Shown: positions 9,093 to 16,028 of the stretch, in pieces
Layout of the letters: each line of letters begins with the position of its first letter
How positions within the stretch are numbered: the first letter of the stretch is position 1
DNA from: 66-474 sp036278635
Lineage (GTDB): Bacteria; Pseudomonadota; Gammaproteobacteria; Xanthomonadales; Rhodanobacteraceae
Length of the DNA stretch: 27,828 bases
Direction: 5' to 3'
Assembly: GCA_036278635.1 (NCBI GenBank)
Contig: DASUKQ010000016.1
Coordinates: 1-27,828 of the forward strand
Notes under the pieces: generated by a model
What the model was told of the DNA's origin: nothing
Seen by the model: the letters and a program-made list of their open reading frames with translations, nothing else
Databases searched by the model: none
Made by a program: the position numbers and the translations under genes

Positions 9093-9815
9093 TCAGTGAC
9101 CCCTGTGCAGCGCCGCGAACAGGGCCTGCTGCTCATCCGCCATCTCGTCCGCGGACACGACGGTGTCCGCCAGTTCCTGCTGCACCAGTTCCCGGAAGCG
9201 CTGGCGCAACCGCTTCAGCGCCATCACCAGCACCAGCGGGCGGATGCCGAGCTTGTGTCCCAGTTCGTCGTATTGCCCGCGCACCGGGTCGCGGGTCAGG
9301 AACGGCTCCAGCGCTTCGCACATGTCCAGGTGCCCGGCCTGGGTCGCTTCCGCGCGCAACCGTTTCAGGCCCCGCATCAGGACCTCCAGCGCGAAGCTGC
9401 GCCGGTAGGCCAGTTCCGGTGACTCGCCGGCTGCGTGTTCGCTGAGATTGCGCGATTCCAGCTCCGCCACGGGCGGCGCCCCGGGCACATGGCCGCCTTC
9501 GGTCAGATCCCGCCATTCGCCCGCAAGGAACCCGTTGAGTTTCATCAACAGCCACTCGCGAAACCTGCCCGACGGCTGCGCCTGCTCGCCGTGCAGGTCG
9601 CGCGCCACCTGCTGCAGGAAGGTTTGCGTGATGTCCTGTGCGATGTCCCGCGAATGTCCGCAGCGCCGCACGTAGGCATAGACCGGGTACCAGTAGCGCA
9701 CCGCCAGCTCGGCCAGCGCGTCGTGCGCATCGGTCGCCCGCCCATCCTGCAGCCGGCACACCATCGACCAGCGGGTCCGCGTGAACTCCTCGGTGTGCTC
9801 GAGGGGCGGGTTCAT
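9093..9815 (-). CDS. ECF-type RNA polymerase sigma factor (second of a tandem pair)
   Basis: 240-residue sigma-70-family factor of the ECF type (regions 2 and 4 only). An N-terminal FTRTRWSMV motif (about 11-19) is followed by region 2 (ALAELAVRYWYPVYAYVRRC, then SRDIAQDITQTFLQQ), a linker, and region 4 with a helix-turn-helix (YDELGHKLGIRPLVLVMALK, then RLRQRFRELVQQELADTV). The TRWS...YWYPVYAYVRR...DITQ pattern is that of the ECF groups genetically linked to Ser/Thr kinases rather than to anti-sigma factors. Start: ATG at 9815 gives MNPPLEH; a TTG at 9824 is possible. No strong Shine-Dalgarno is seen, so translation may depend on the preceding gene 44 bp upstream... It ends one nucleotide before the kinase GTG, implying coupled translation. 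Its promoter targets are not identified. Confidence 0.88.
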   Translation of the reverse strand: MNPPLEHTEEFTRTRWSMVCRLQDGRATDAHDALAELAVRYWYPVYAYVRRCGHSRDIAQDITQTFLQQVARDLHGEQAQPSGRFREWLLMKLNGFLAGEWRDLTEGGHVPGAPPVAELESRNLSEHAAGESPELAYRRSFALEVLMRGLKRLRAEATQAGHLDMCEALEPFLTRDPVRGQYDELGHKLGIRPLVLVMALKRLRQRFRELVQQELADTVVSADEMADEQQALFAALHRGH

Positions 9816-9868
9816 TCTGGGCAACCGGCAATGCGCATGGAGATCCTTTCGGCGATCCGGCTCCGCAA

Positions 9869-10579
9869 TTACGGCCGGGGATCGAGGCAGTGGTCCATCG
9901 AACCGCGCAGCGCGCGCAGTTCCTGCTCCAGGTCGCCACGCCCGGCCGTCGTCTGCGAGAGTTCTTCGCGCACCAGCTCGCGCAACCGATGACGCAGGCG
10001 GTGCACCGCCACCGCCAGCGTGTTGCGGCGCAGGTTCAGTTCCTCCGCCGCCCTCGCGTAGTCGCTCTCGTCCGGCGGCTCGACCAGGAACTCGCTGAGC
10101 CGCTCGAACAGCGCCAGCTTGTCGGCCGACTGGGCTTCATGGCGCAGGCGCGCAAACGCGGCATTCAGCACGGCCTGGGCCCATTGGCGCTCGAACACCC
10201 GATCGGGCGCGTCCGGCAATGCGTCTTCGTCGCCGACCTGTTCGTCGAGGGATTCGAACCGGAAGCCACCGCCGCGTTTCAGCGCCCGTGCTTCGACATC
10301 GGCATCGATCAGGAAACGCTTGAGCGCGACCAACAGGAACGAGCGGAATCGGCCGCGCTCCGGATCCGCACTCGCGTGCCACGCGCGCTCGAGGAAGCGC
10401 GTGAAGAACGCCTGGGTCAAGTCTTCCGCGGCATCGGCGGCATAGCCGCGGCTGCGCACGAACGCCAACACCGGCGCCCGATAGGTGCGGCACAACGTTT
10501 CCAGCGCACGACGCGCGTCGGCAGGCTCGCCGCGCGCGCGGAGCACCACACTCCATCGGGTCGTATCAAATCGGCCCAT
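9869..10579 (-). CDS. ECF-type RNA polymerase sigma factor (first of a tandem pair)
   Basis: 236-residue ECF sigma factor, a diverged paralogue of the next gene. Matching blocks are DTTRWSVVLRA (5-15), region 2 with APVLAFVRSRGYAADAAEDL and TQAFFTRFLE, GRFRSFLLVALKRFLIDADV, and region 4 helix-turn-helix YARAAEELNLRRNTLAVAVH followed by RLRHRLRELVREELSQT. A long acidic linker (LDEQVGDEDALPDAPDR) separates the two regions. The start is taken as ATG 10579 because the TRWS motif then sits at the usual distance from the N-terminus; a longer in-frame version would add 20 residues read through a likely promoter. It is followed after 44 bp by the second sigma factor and then the kinase. No anti-sigma gene adjoins it. 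Having two sigma factors with one kinase is unusual; whether both are kinase substrates is open. Confidence 0.88.
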   Translation of the reverse strand: MGRFDTTRWSVVLRARGEPADARRALETLCRTYRAPVLAFVRSRGYAADAAEDLTQAFFTRFLERAWHASADPERGRFRSFLLVALKRFLIDADVEARALKRGGGFRFESLDEQVGDEDALPDAPDRVFERQWAQAVLNAAFARLRHEAQSADKLALFERLSEFLVEPPDESDYARAAEELNLRRNTLAVAVHRLRHRLRELVREELSQTTAGRGDLEQELRALRGSMDHCLDPRP

Positions 10580-10638
10580 AGCCACCGCGCCCTCACGCGG
10601 CAACCCGGCAGGCACACGGCGCGCCTGACTCGGCACCA

Positions 10639-10666
10639 ATTATCCATGCGCCGGGCTCGTCGGCAA
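10639..10666 (-). promoter_or_regulatory. Candidate sigma-70 promoter for the ECF/kinase/receptor cluster
   Basis: On the minus strand a -35-like TTGCCG (10661-10666) is separated by 16 bp from a -10-like GATAAT (10639-10644), about 60 bp before the first sigma-factor ATG. It lies in the 95-bp gap after the DUF1232-like gene. Match by eye only. Confidence 0.35.
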
Positions 10667-10674
10667 CAGCATTT

Positions 10675-11331
10675 TCAACCGACGTGGAACACGACCCCTG
10701 CCCCGCTGCCCTGGTTGCCGCGAGCGGCGCCGCGGGCCCGGCGGACCAGCCGTTCGAGCCGCAGTTCCTCGCTTCGCTCGACTGCCCAGCGGGCGCGATC
10801 GATATCCACGGTCGCGGCAGGAATGCCCAGCCGCTCGGCCTCGCCAGCCCGGTAACGGCAAAAGTCCGCATACTCGTCCAGTTCCGCGCGCAACCCCTCC
10901 ATCGCCAGATCCACCAACAACGCGCGATCAAGCCCGCCCACCACCGGGGCATCCACCGGCACCAGCGCGACCGGTCCGTCCAGGTATCCGATCAGATTCT
11001 GCATGCGTCCGAGCAGCGCCGGGTCGATCGTCCATTGCTCGTCCTTCAGCATCGCGCGGATCTCGCCCGCACGGCGCATGCGGGTCTGGATGAAGCGCGA
11101 TCCGTCGCCTCGGCCCACTGCGCGGGCCAGCCGCCGCGAGGCGCCGGCGATCTGGTCGGCCGTCAGCGCGGGCGTACCCGGTGCCACGCGGGCCGCGCAA
11201 TCGTTGAATCGGCGAAGGTCCTCGGCGCTGAAATTCAGCACGGCCGTGCCGGGCGAGAAAATTCCGGAACGCTCGGCGTCGAGGTCCAGGCGCGCGCAGG
11301 TACGGTTGAATTCGTCATTGACGGTGGGCAT
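10675..11331 (-). CDS. DUF1232 (YkvA)-like protein, function unknown
   Basis: 218-residue soluble or peripheral protein without a signal peptide. The stretch around residues 125-190 (LIGYLDGPVALVPVDAPVVG, GLDRALLVDLAMEGLR, DEYADFCRYRAGEAERLGI) resembles the DUF1232/YkvA family core in which an aliphatic ...LIP...P..G.LDD... motif is followed by a helix and a YxDFCxYR element. The usual second Asp of LDD is Arg here. N-terminal part: mixed helical, with no motif I know. ATG 11331 is chosen because AGGAGA lies 8 nt upstream. It is transcribed toward the tandem sigma factors, 95 bp away; a promoter candidate in that gap suggests it may not be part of their operon. The family match is by memory and moderate; no biochemical function is known to me. 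Confidence 0.6.
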   Translation of the reverse strand: MPTVNDEFNRTCARLDLDAERSGIFSPGTAVLNFSAEDLRRFNDCAARVAPGTPALTADQIAGASRRLARAVGRGDGSRFIQTRMRRAGEIRAMLKDEQWTIDPALLGRMQNLIGYLDGPVALVPVDAPVVGGLDRALLVDLAMEGLRAELDEYADFCRYRAGEAERLGIPAATVDIDRARWAVERSEELRLERLVRRARGAARGNQGSGAGVVFHVG

Positions 11332-11505
11332 GGCGGTTCTCCTGGAGGGTCGGGGCCACGGAGATGCCGTGCCCACTCATCCATTCCGCAATGGCCGCCG
11401 GCGATTACCCCCCGCCCACGGCGGCAGAGTGAGTGGGCGGACGCAGCACGATATCCAACCGGCACATGACACAATGCGCGGACTCGTTTCGCGCACGGGA
11501 TCCAC

Positions 11506-12378
11506 ATGGAAACGCTGCAACGTTTCGGTTTCGGCATCGCACTGGCGCTGCTCGTCTGCGCGCCGGCACTCGCCGATCCCGCCTTGTGGACCGTAAAGAG
11601 CCCCACCGCGACGCTCTACCTGTTCGGCACCGTGCACGTGCTGCCGAAGGACGCGCACTGGCATTACCCCGCCCTGGACGACGCGCTCGCGGCGAGCGAC
11701 AAACTGTATGTCGAAGAGGACGACGACGACCCGCTGACGATGCAGATGCTGGTCATGCAGTACGGCATGGATCTGCAGCATCCGCTTTCGGACAGGCTCG
11801 ACGCCACCGACCGCGCGCGCCTCGACTCCGCCGCGAAGGACTCCGGGGTCATGGGCGGCGCGGCCACCCTGGACGCGATGAGGCCCTGGCTGGCGGCACT
11901 GACCATTGCCGTGGCACCCATCGTCAAGGCCGGTTACGACCCCAAGTCCGGCGCGGACAAGCAACTGGAGCGCGCCTTCAAGGCAGCCGGCAAACCCGTC
12001 GCCGCGTTCGAAACCGCCGGGGAGCAGATCCGGTTCTTCGCCGACCTTCCCGATACCCTGCAAATGGACCTGCTGCGCAACGCGCTCGACGAGTATGCCG
12101 AGGGACCGAAACAGGTCAAGGCACTGATCGAGGATTGGCGGGCCGGTGATACCGCGGCCATCGCGGAAATCGTCAACGGGGGAATGCAAAAGCATTATCC
12201 GGACCTGTACAAGGTCCTGCTGGTCGATCGCAACCGCAACTGGGCCAAACAGATCGTGGAATTGTTGAATCAGCACGCCACGATCTTCGTCGCCGTCGGT
12301 GCCGGCCATCTCGCCGGGTCCGACAGCGTGCAGGCGCAGCTCGCGAAGCTCGGCATCGCGAGCGAACGCGTGCACTGA
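11506..12378 (+). CDS. TraB/GumN-family protein (exported)
   Basis: 290-residue exported protein of the TraB/GumN/TIKI superfamily, putative metal-dependent peptidases of an EreA/ChaN-like fold. A signal peptide (residues 1-23, GFGIALALLVCAPALA then D) is visible. The two defining GxxH motifs are present: GTVH in TLYLFGTVHVLP (near residue 45) and GAGH in FVAVGAGHLAG (near residue 268). The acidic YVEEDDDD (about 67-74) supplies the conserved glutamate region. Length is normal for GumN-like proteins. Translation starts at ATG 11506 with a weak GGGA about 6 nt upstream. It is divergent from the DUF1232-like gene with 174 bp between starts and is followed by a REP doublet. In Xanthomonas one member sits in the gum cluster but is not required for xanthan; the substrate of this copy is unknown. 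Confidence 0.9.
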   Translation: METLQRFGFGIALALLVCAPALADPALWTVKSPTATLYLFGTVHVLPKDAHWHYPALDDALAASDKLYVEEDDDDPLTMQMLVMQYGMDLQHPLSDRLDATDRARLDSAAKDSGVMGGAATLDAMRPWLAALTIAVAPIVKAGYDPKSGADKQLERAFKAAGKPVAAFETAGEQIRFFADLPDTLQMDLLRNALDEYAEGPKQVKALIEDWRAGDTAAIAEIVNGGMQKHYPDLYKVLLVDRNRNWAKQIVELLNQHATIFVAVGAGHLAGSDSVQAQLAKLGIASERVH

Positions 12379-12412
12379 ATCGCACGCGGACGCGCTCCTG
12401 CAACACCTGCTC

Positions 12413-12479
12413 TTGTAGGAGCCTGCCTGCAGGCGACACGCCATCACCACGCCGTCCGCGCCAAGGCGCGCTCCTACAA
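12413..12479. repeat. GTAG-type REP doublet (REPIN-like)
   Basis: Two REP palindromes in inverted orientation. The left arm starts TTGTAGGAGC (12413-12422) and has stem GCCTGC (12421-12426) / GCAGGC (12429-12434). The right arm has stem CGCGCC (12457-12462) / GGCGCG (12465-12470) and ends GCTCCTACAA (12470-12479), the exact complement of the left terminus. This matches the GTAG-end REP elements described in Stenotrophomonas and Pseudomonas, mobilised by RAYT transposases; no RAYT gene is in the window. It sits between the TraB gene and parC. Confidence 0.82.
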
Positions 12480-12528
12480 TGGGCGGCCTGCACGTCACAT
12501 CGACCCCACAAACCGCAAGCCTTGAGCC

Positions 12529-14772
12529 ATGACTCCCCTGCAACCCGACTTCGAACAAATCCCGCTGCGCGAGTACGCAGAGCGCGCGTATCTCGACTAC
12601 TCGATGTACGTGGTACTCGACCGCGCGCTGCCCTTCATCGGCGATGGCCTGAAACCGGTGCAGCGGCGCATCGTGTACGCGATGAGCGAACTGGGCCTGG
12701 CCGCGACCGCCAAACCCAAGAAATCCGCGCGCACCGTGGGCGACGTGATCGGCAAGTTCCACCCGCACGGCGACAGCTCGGTGTACGAGGCGATGGTGCT
12801 GATGGCGCAATCTTTTTCGTACCGCTATCCGCTGATCGACGGACAGGGCAATTTCGGCTCGTCGGACGACCCCAAGTCCTTCGCGGCAATGCGCTATACC
12901 GAATCGCGGCTGACGCCGATCGCGGAAGTGCTGATGGGCGAGCTCGCGATGGGCACGGTCGAATGGGCGCCCAACTTCGACGGCACGCTGAAGGAACCAT
13001 CGTGGCTGCCTGCACGGCTGCCCAACGTTTTGTTGAACGGATCCACCGGCATCGCCGTCGGCATGGCCACCGACATCCCCCCGCACAACCTGCGCGAAAT
13101 CGCGACCGCGTGCATCCATCTGCTCGATGAACCCGGTGCAAGTGTCGCCGAGCTGTGCGAACACGTGCAGGCGCCGGACTATCCGACCGCCGCCGAAATC
13201 ATCACGCCGCGCAACGAACTCACCGCGATGTATGCGACCGGCAACGGCTCGGTGCGCTGCCGTGCGGTGTACGTCGAGGAACGCGGCAACTTGGTACTGA
13301 CCGCGCTGCCGCACCAGGTTTCGCCGGCCAAGGTCATCGAACAGATCGCGGCGCAGATGCGCGCCAAGAAGCTGCCGATGCTGGAAGACCTGCGCGACGA
13401 ATCCGACCACGAGAACCCGGTGCGGCTGGTGCTGATCCCGCGTTCAACCCGCGTCGACACCGACGCGATGATGCAACACCTGTTCGCAACCACCGATCTC
13501 GAAAAAAGTTTTCGCGTCAACCTCAACATGATCGGGCTGGACGGGCGTCCGCAGGTCAAGACGCTGAAGCAGATCCTCGAGGAATGGCTGCGTTTCCGTA
13601 CCAGTACCGTGACGAAGCGCCTGCAGTACCGCCTCGAGAAGGTCGAGCGCCGATTGCACCTGCTGGAAGGCCTGCGCGTCGCCTTCCTCAACCTCGACGA
13701 AGTAATCCGGATCGTCCGCCACGAGGACGAGCCGAAACCTGCGCTGATCAAGCGCTTCAAGCTTTCCGAAGAGCAGGCCGACTACATCCTGGAAACCCGG
13801 CTGCGGCAACTGGCGCGGCTGGAAGAGATGAAGCTCGACGCCGAGCGCGACTCGCTGGAAGAGGAACGCGCAAAGATCGACGTCACCCTCAATTCGAAGG
13901 CGCGCCTGAAAACGCTCATCAAACAGGAATTGAAAGCCGACGCCGAAAAATACGGCGACGCGCGTCGCTCGCCTCTGGTGATCCGCGCCGCCGCGCACGC
14001 CCTGGACGAAAGCCAACTGGTCACATCCGAACCCGTCACCGTGGTGCTGTCGCAGAAGGGCTGGGCACGTGCGGCCAGGGGCCACGACGTCGACGCGAAC
14101 GGACTTTCCTATCGCGAAGGCGATGCGTATCTCGCCAGCGTACGCGGCAAGAGCGCGCAGCAGGTCGTATTCCTCGATTCCACCGGCCGCAGTTATTCCA
14201 CGGCCGCATACACCCTTCCCTCGGCGCGCGGCAACGGCGAACCGCTCACGGGCCGTTTTTCGCCACCGCCCGGCGCGCGCTTCGATGCGCTCGCGGCCGG
14301 CGACAATGCCACCCGATTGGTCCTCGCCACGGATGCCGGGCGCGGATTCCTCACCCGCTTCGAGGTGCTGCTGGCCAACAAGAAAGCCGGCAAGCAGGTG
14401 CTCAACATGGACGACGGCGCGCGCGTGCTCGCACCCGCCCGAGTCGACGATCCGGCGCGTGACCGCATCGTCGCGGTCACCACGCAAGGGCACCTGTTGA
14501 TGTTTTCCGTCGCCGACCTGCCGGAGCTGGAACGCGGGCGCGGCAACAAGCTGATCGAGATCCCGAAGGCCAGGCTCAAAACCGGCGAGGAACGCGTCGC
14601 CGGCATCGCCGTGGTCGCCGAAGGCTCGGGGGAGGTCACCCTGTTCGCCGGCCAGCGCAAACTCACGCTCAAATGGGCGGACCTGGTCGAATACGGTGGC
14701 AGCCGCGCGCAACGTGGCGGCCTGCTGCCGCGCGGGCTGCGGCACGTCGACCGGATCGAAACCACCGGCTGA
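12529..14772 (+). CDS. parC: DNA topoisomerase IV subunit A
   Basis: 747 residues (E. coli ParC is 752). Subunit A of topoisomerase IV cuts and rejoins DNA to unlink daughter chromosomes, in a complex with ParE. The N-terminal breakage-reunion domain holds the catalytic tyrosine Tyr123 in AAMRYTESRL, the conserved PVQRRIVYAM (43-52) and the quinolone-resistance region HPHGDSSVYEAMV (78-90). Ser83 and Glu87 occupy the positions of E. coli Ser80 and Glu84, so no classical quinolone-resistance change is seen here. The coiled-coil/tower region is about 345-460 and the C-terminal beta-pinwheel about 480-740, shorter and less regular than in GyrA. It lacks the GyrA-box. The ATG at 12529 has no strong Shine-Dalgarno. 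parE is not adjacent. The downstream lipoate-ligase genes start 44 bp later on the same strand. Confidence 0.97.
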   Translation: MTPLQPDFEQIPLREYAERAYLDYSMYVVLDRALPFIGDGLKPVQRRIVYAMSELGLAATAKPKKSARTVGDVIGKFHPHGDSSVYEAMVLMAQSFSYRYPLIDGQGNFGSSDDPKSFAAMRYTESRLTPIAEVLMGELAMGTVEWAPNFDGTLKEPSWLPARLPNVLLNGSTGIAVGMATDIPPHNLREIATACIHLLDEPGASVAELCEHVQAPDYPTAAEIITPRNELTAMYATGNGSVRCRAVYVEERGNLVLTALPHQVSPAKVIEQIAAQMRAKKLPMLEDLRDESDHENPVRLVLIPRSTRVDTDAMMQHLFATTDLEKSFRVNLNMIGLDGRPQVKTLKQILEEWLRFRTSTVTKRLQYRLEKVERRLHLLEGLRVAFLNLDEVIRIVRHEDEPKPALIKRFKLSEEQADYILETRLRQLARLEEMKLDAERDSLEEERAKIDVTLNSKARLKTLIKQELKADAEKYGDARRSPLVIRAAAHALDESQLVTSEPVTVVLSQKGWARAARGHDVDANGLSYREGDAYLASVRGKSAQQVVFLDSTGRSYSTAAYTLPSARGNGEPLTGRFSPPPGARFDALAAGDNATRLVLATDAGRGFLTRFEVLLANKKAGKQVLNMDDGARVLAPARVDDPARDRIVAVTTQGHLLMFSVADLPELERGRGNKLIEIPKARLKTGEERVAGIAVVAEGSGEVTLFAGQRKLTLKWADLVEYGGSRAQRGGLLPRGLRHVDRIETTG

Positions 14773-14816
14773 CGCAGGACTGTACGCGCACCACGGGGAA
14801 CAGGCACAATCACACG

Positions 14817-15101
14817 ATGCATGGCGAATACAAGATGCCGGGCGGCAAACTGGTCGTGGCCGACCTCGATGTGCGCGAAGGGAAGTTGACGCAGGTGCGG
14901 ATCAGCGGTGATTTTTTCCTCGAGCCGGACACCGCACTGACCATGATCGATGTCGCCCTGGAAGGGCTGCCGGCTGCAGCCGAAAGTGCACACCTCGCCG
15001 CCATGGTCCGTGCCGCGCTGGGACCGAACGTGAGGATGTACGGCATCTCGCCCGAGGCCATCGCGACCGCGGTCCGGCGTGCCCTGGACGCGCAACCGTG
15101 A
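14817..15101 (+). CDS. Lipoate-protein ligase accessory (C-terminal) subunit, LplB-like
   Basis: 94-residue protein matching the small C-terminal domain of lipoate-protein ligase A: MHGEYKMPGGKLVVADLDV at the start, then VRISGDFFLEPDTAL (about 37-51) and the end SPEAIATAVRRALDAQ. In single-chain LplA this domain follows the catalytic domain and is needed for the activation step (lipoyl-AMP formation); in the two-part enzyme of Thermoplasma acidophilum it is a separate protein, LplB. Start: ATG 14817, since MHGEYK is the conserved beginning of this domain; the frame is open further upstream but overlaps parC. Its TGA overlaps the GTG of the catalytic gene (GTGA, 15098-15101), indicating translational coupling and probably a 1:1 complex. 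Assignment by motif; the activity is inferred. Confidence 0.82.
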   Translation: MHGEYKMPGGKLVVADLDVREGKLTQVRISGDFFLEPDTALTMIDVALEGLPAAAESAHLAAMVRAALGPNVRMYGISPEAIATAVRRALDAQP

Positions 15102-15874
15102 GCCGAACCGACTGGAACGACTATGCGTGGCGACTGATCCACGCTACGCCGCAGCCGCCGGCGCTGCACATGGCGATCGACGAAGTGTTGACCGACGAGG
15201 TGGCCGCGCGTCGCCGTCTGCCCACGCTCAGGGTCTGGGAATGGTCGTCGTCGTGTGTCGTGATCGGACGCTTTCAGTCGCTCCGCAACGAGGTGGATGC
15301 CGATGCGGCACGCCGCCACGGCATCGAGGTCGTGCGCCGCATCAGCGGCGGCGGCGCGATGTTCATCGAACCCGGCAACACCATCACCTATTCGCTGTAC
15401 GCGCCGGAAACGCTGGTCGCCGGGATGAGTTTCCAGGAATCCTACGAATTCATGGATACCTGGGTGATCGACGCGTTGCAGGGGCTCGGCATCGACGCCT
15501 GGTACCAGCCCCTCAACGACATCACGTCGCCGGCGGGGAAAATCGCGGGCGCCGCGCAGACCCGTCGCGGCGGCGCCGTCCTGCACCACGTCACCATGGC
15601 CTACGACATCGACACCACCAAGATGCTCGACGTATTGCGGATCGGGCGCGAGAAGCTTTCCGACAAGGGCACCGCCAGCGCCTCCAAACGCGTGGATCCG
15701 TTGCGCAGCCAGACGGGCCTGCCGCGCGACGAGATCATCGAGCGGATGATCGAGACCTTCCGCGCTTCCCATGGCCTCGCGAAAGACCGGTTGTTGCCCG
15801 GCGAACTCGAGCGCGCCGAGACGCTGGCCGCGGCCAAGTTCGCAAGCGCGGCGTGGACCCGGATCGTGCCGTAG
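15098..15874 (+). CDS. lplA: Lipoate-protein ligase A, catalytic subunit
   Basis: 258-residue enzyme of the biotin/lipoate ligase fold that attaches lipoic acid to the lysine of lipoyl domains in 2-oxoacid dehydrogenases and GcvH. Visible motifs: WEWSSSCVVIGRFQ (47-60), the nucleotide/lipoate loop RRISGGGAMF (80-89), and GKIAGAAQTRRGGAVLHH (147-164), where Lys148 is the expected catalytic lysine. The C-terminal accessory domain is absent and is encoded by the preceding gene. The GTG start at 15098 overlaps the upstream stop by 4 bp. Alternatives such as octanoyltransferase LipM are possible, because the same fold is used, but LipM carries a catalytic cysteine and the adjacent accessory domain favours a ligase. 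A REP-like inverted repeat begins at its stop codon. Confidence 0.88.
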   Translation: MSRTDWNDYAWRLIHATPQPPALHMAIDEVLTDEVAARRRLPTLRVWEWSSSCVVIGRFQSLRNEVDADAARRHGIEVVRRISGGGAMFIEPGNTITYSLYAPETLVAGMSFQESYEFMDTWVIDALQGLGIDAWYQPLNDITSPAGKIAGAAQTRRGGAVLHHVTMAYDIDTTKMLDVLRIGREKLSDKGTASASKRVDPLRSQTGLPRDEIIERMIETFRASHGLAKDRLLPGELERAETLAAAKFASAAWTRIVP

Positions 15875-15959
15875 GTTGGGCTGAGCGCGTGTTGCGAAGC
15901 CCGGCACGCGTTGCGATACCGTTGGGCTTCCGCCGATGAAGCCGTCGTCAGCCCAACCT
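15873..15959. repeat. Inverted repeat AGGTTGGGCTGA / TCAGCCCAACCT
   Basis: A perfect 12-bp inverted repeat at 15873-15884 and 15948-15959 brackets about 63 bp that themselves contain further related pieces (GCGAAGCCC at 15894-15902 and TTGGGCTTC at 15922-15930). The left end overlaps the lplA stop codon (TAG at 15872-15874). Such elements with a GTAGGTTGGGC end occur as dispersed intergenic palindromes in many gammaproteobacteria. A third AGGTTGG lies just outside at 15974-15980. Confidence 0.62.
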
Positions 15960-15975
15960 GCACCCAGCGCGCAGG

Positions 15976-16004
15976 TTGGCGAGCGCACGCCCAACCGGCA
16001 CAAT
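15976..16004 (+). promoter_or_regulatory. Candidate promoter of the acylase gene
   Basis: TTGGCG (15976-15981), a 17-bp spacer and CACAAT (15999-16004), ending 24 bp before the acylase ATG. The -35 lies within a piece resembling the adjacent inverted repeat. By-eye match only. Confidence 0.35.
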
Positions 16005-16028
16005 GCGGGCATTGCACAAGGACACTCC

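Noticed and set aside
12742..12810. Quinolone-resistance mutation in parC
   Set aside because: The region reads HPHGDSSVYEAMV with Ser and Glu at the sensitive positions.
11377..13410. 677-codon minus-strand frame across the TraB and parC genes
   Set aside because: Antisense of two recognised genes; no motif, no ribosome site.
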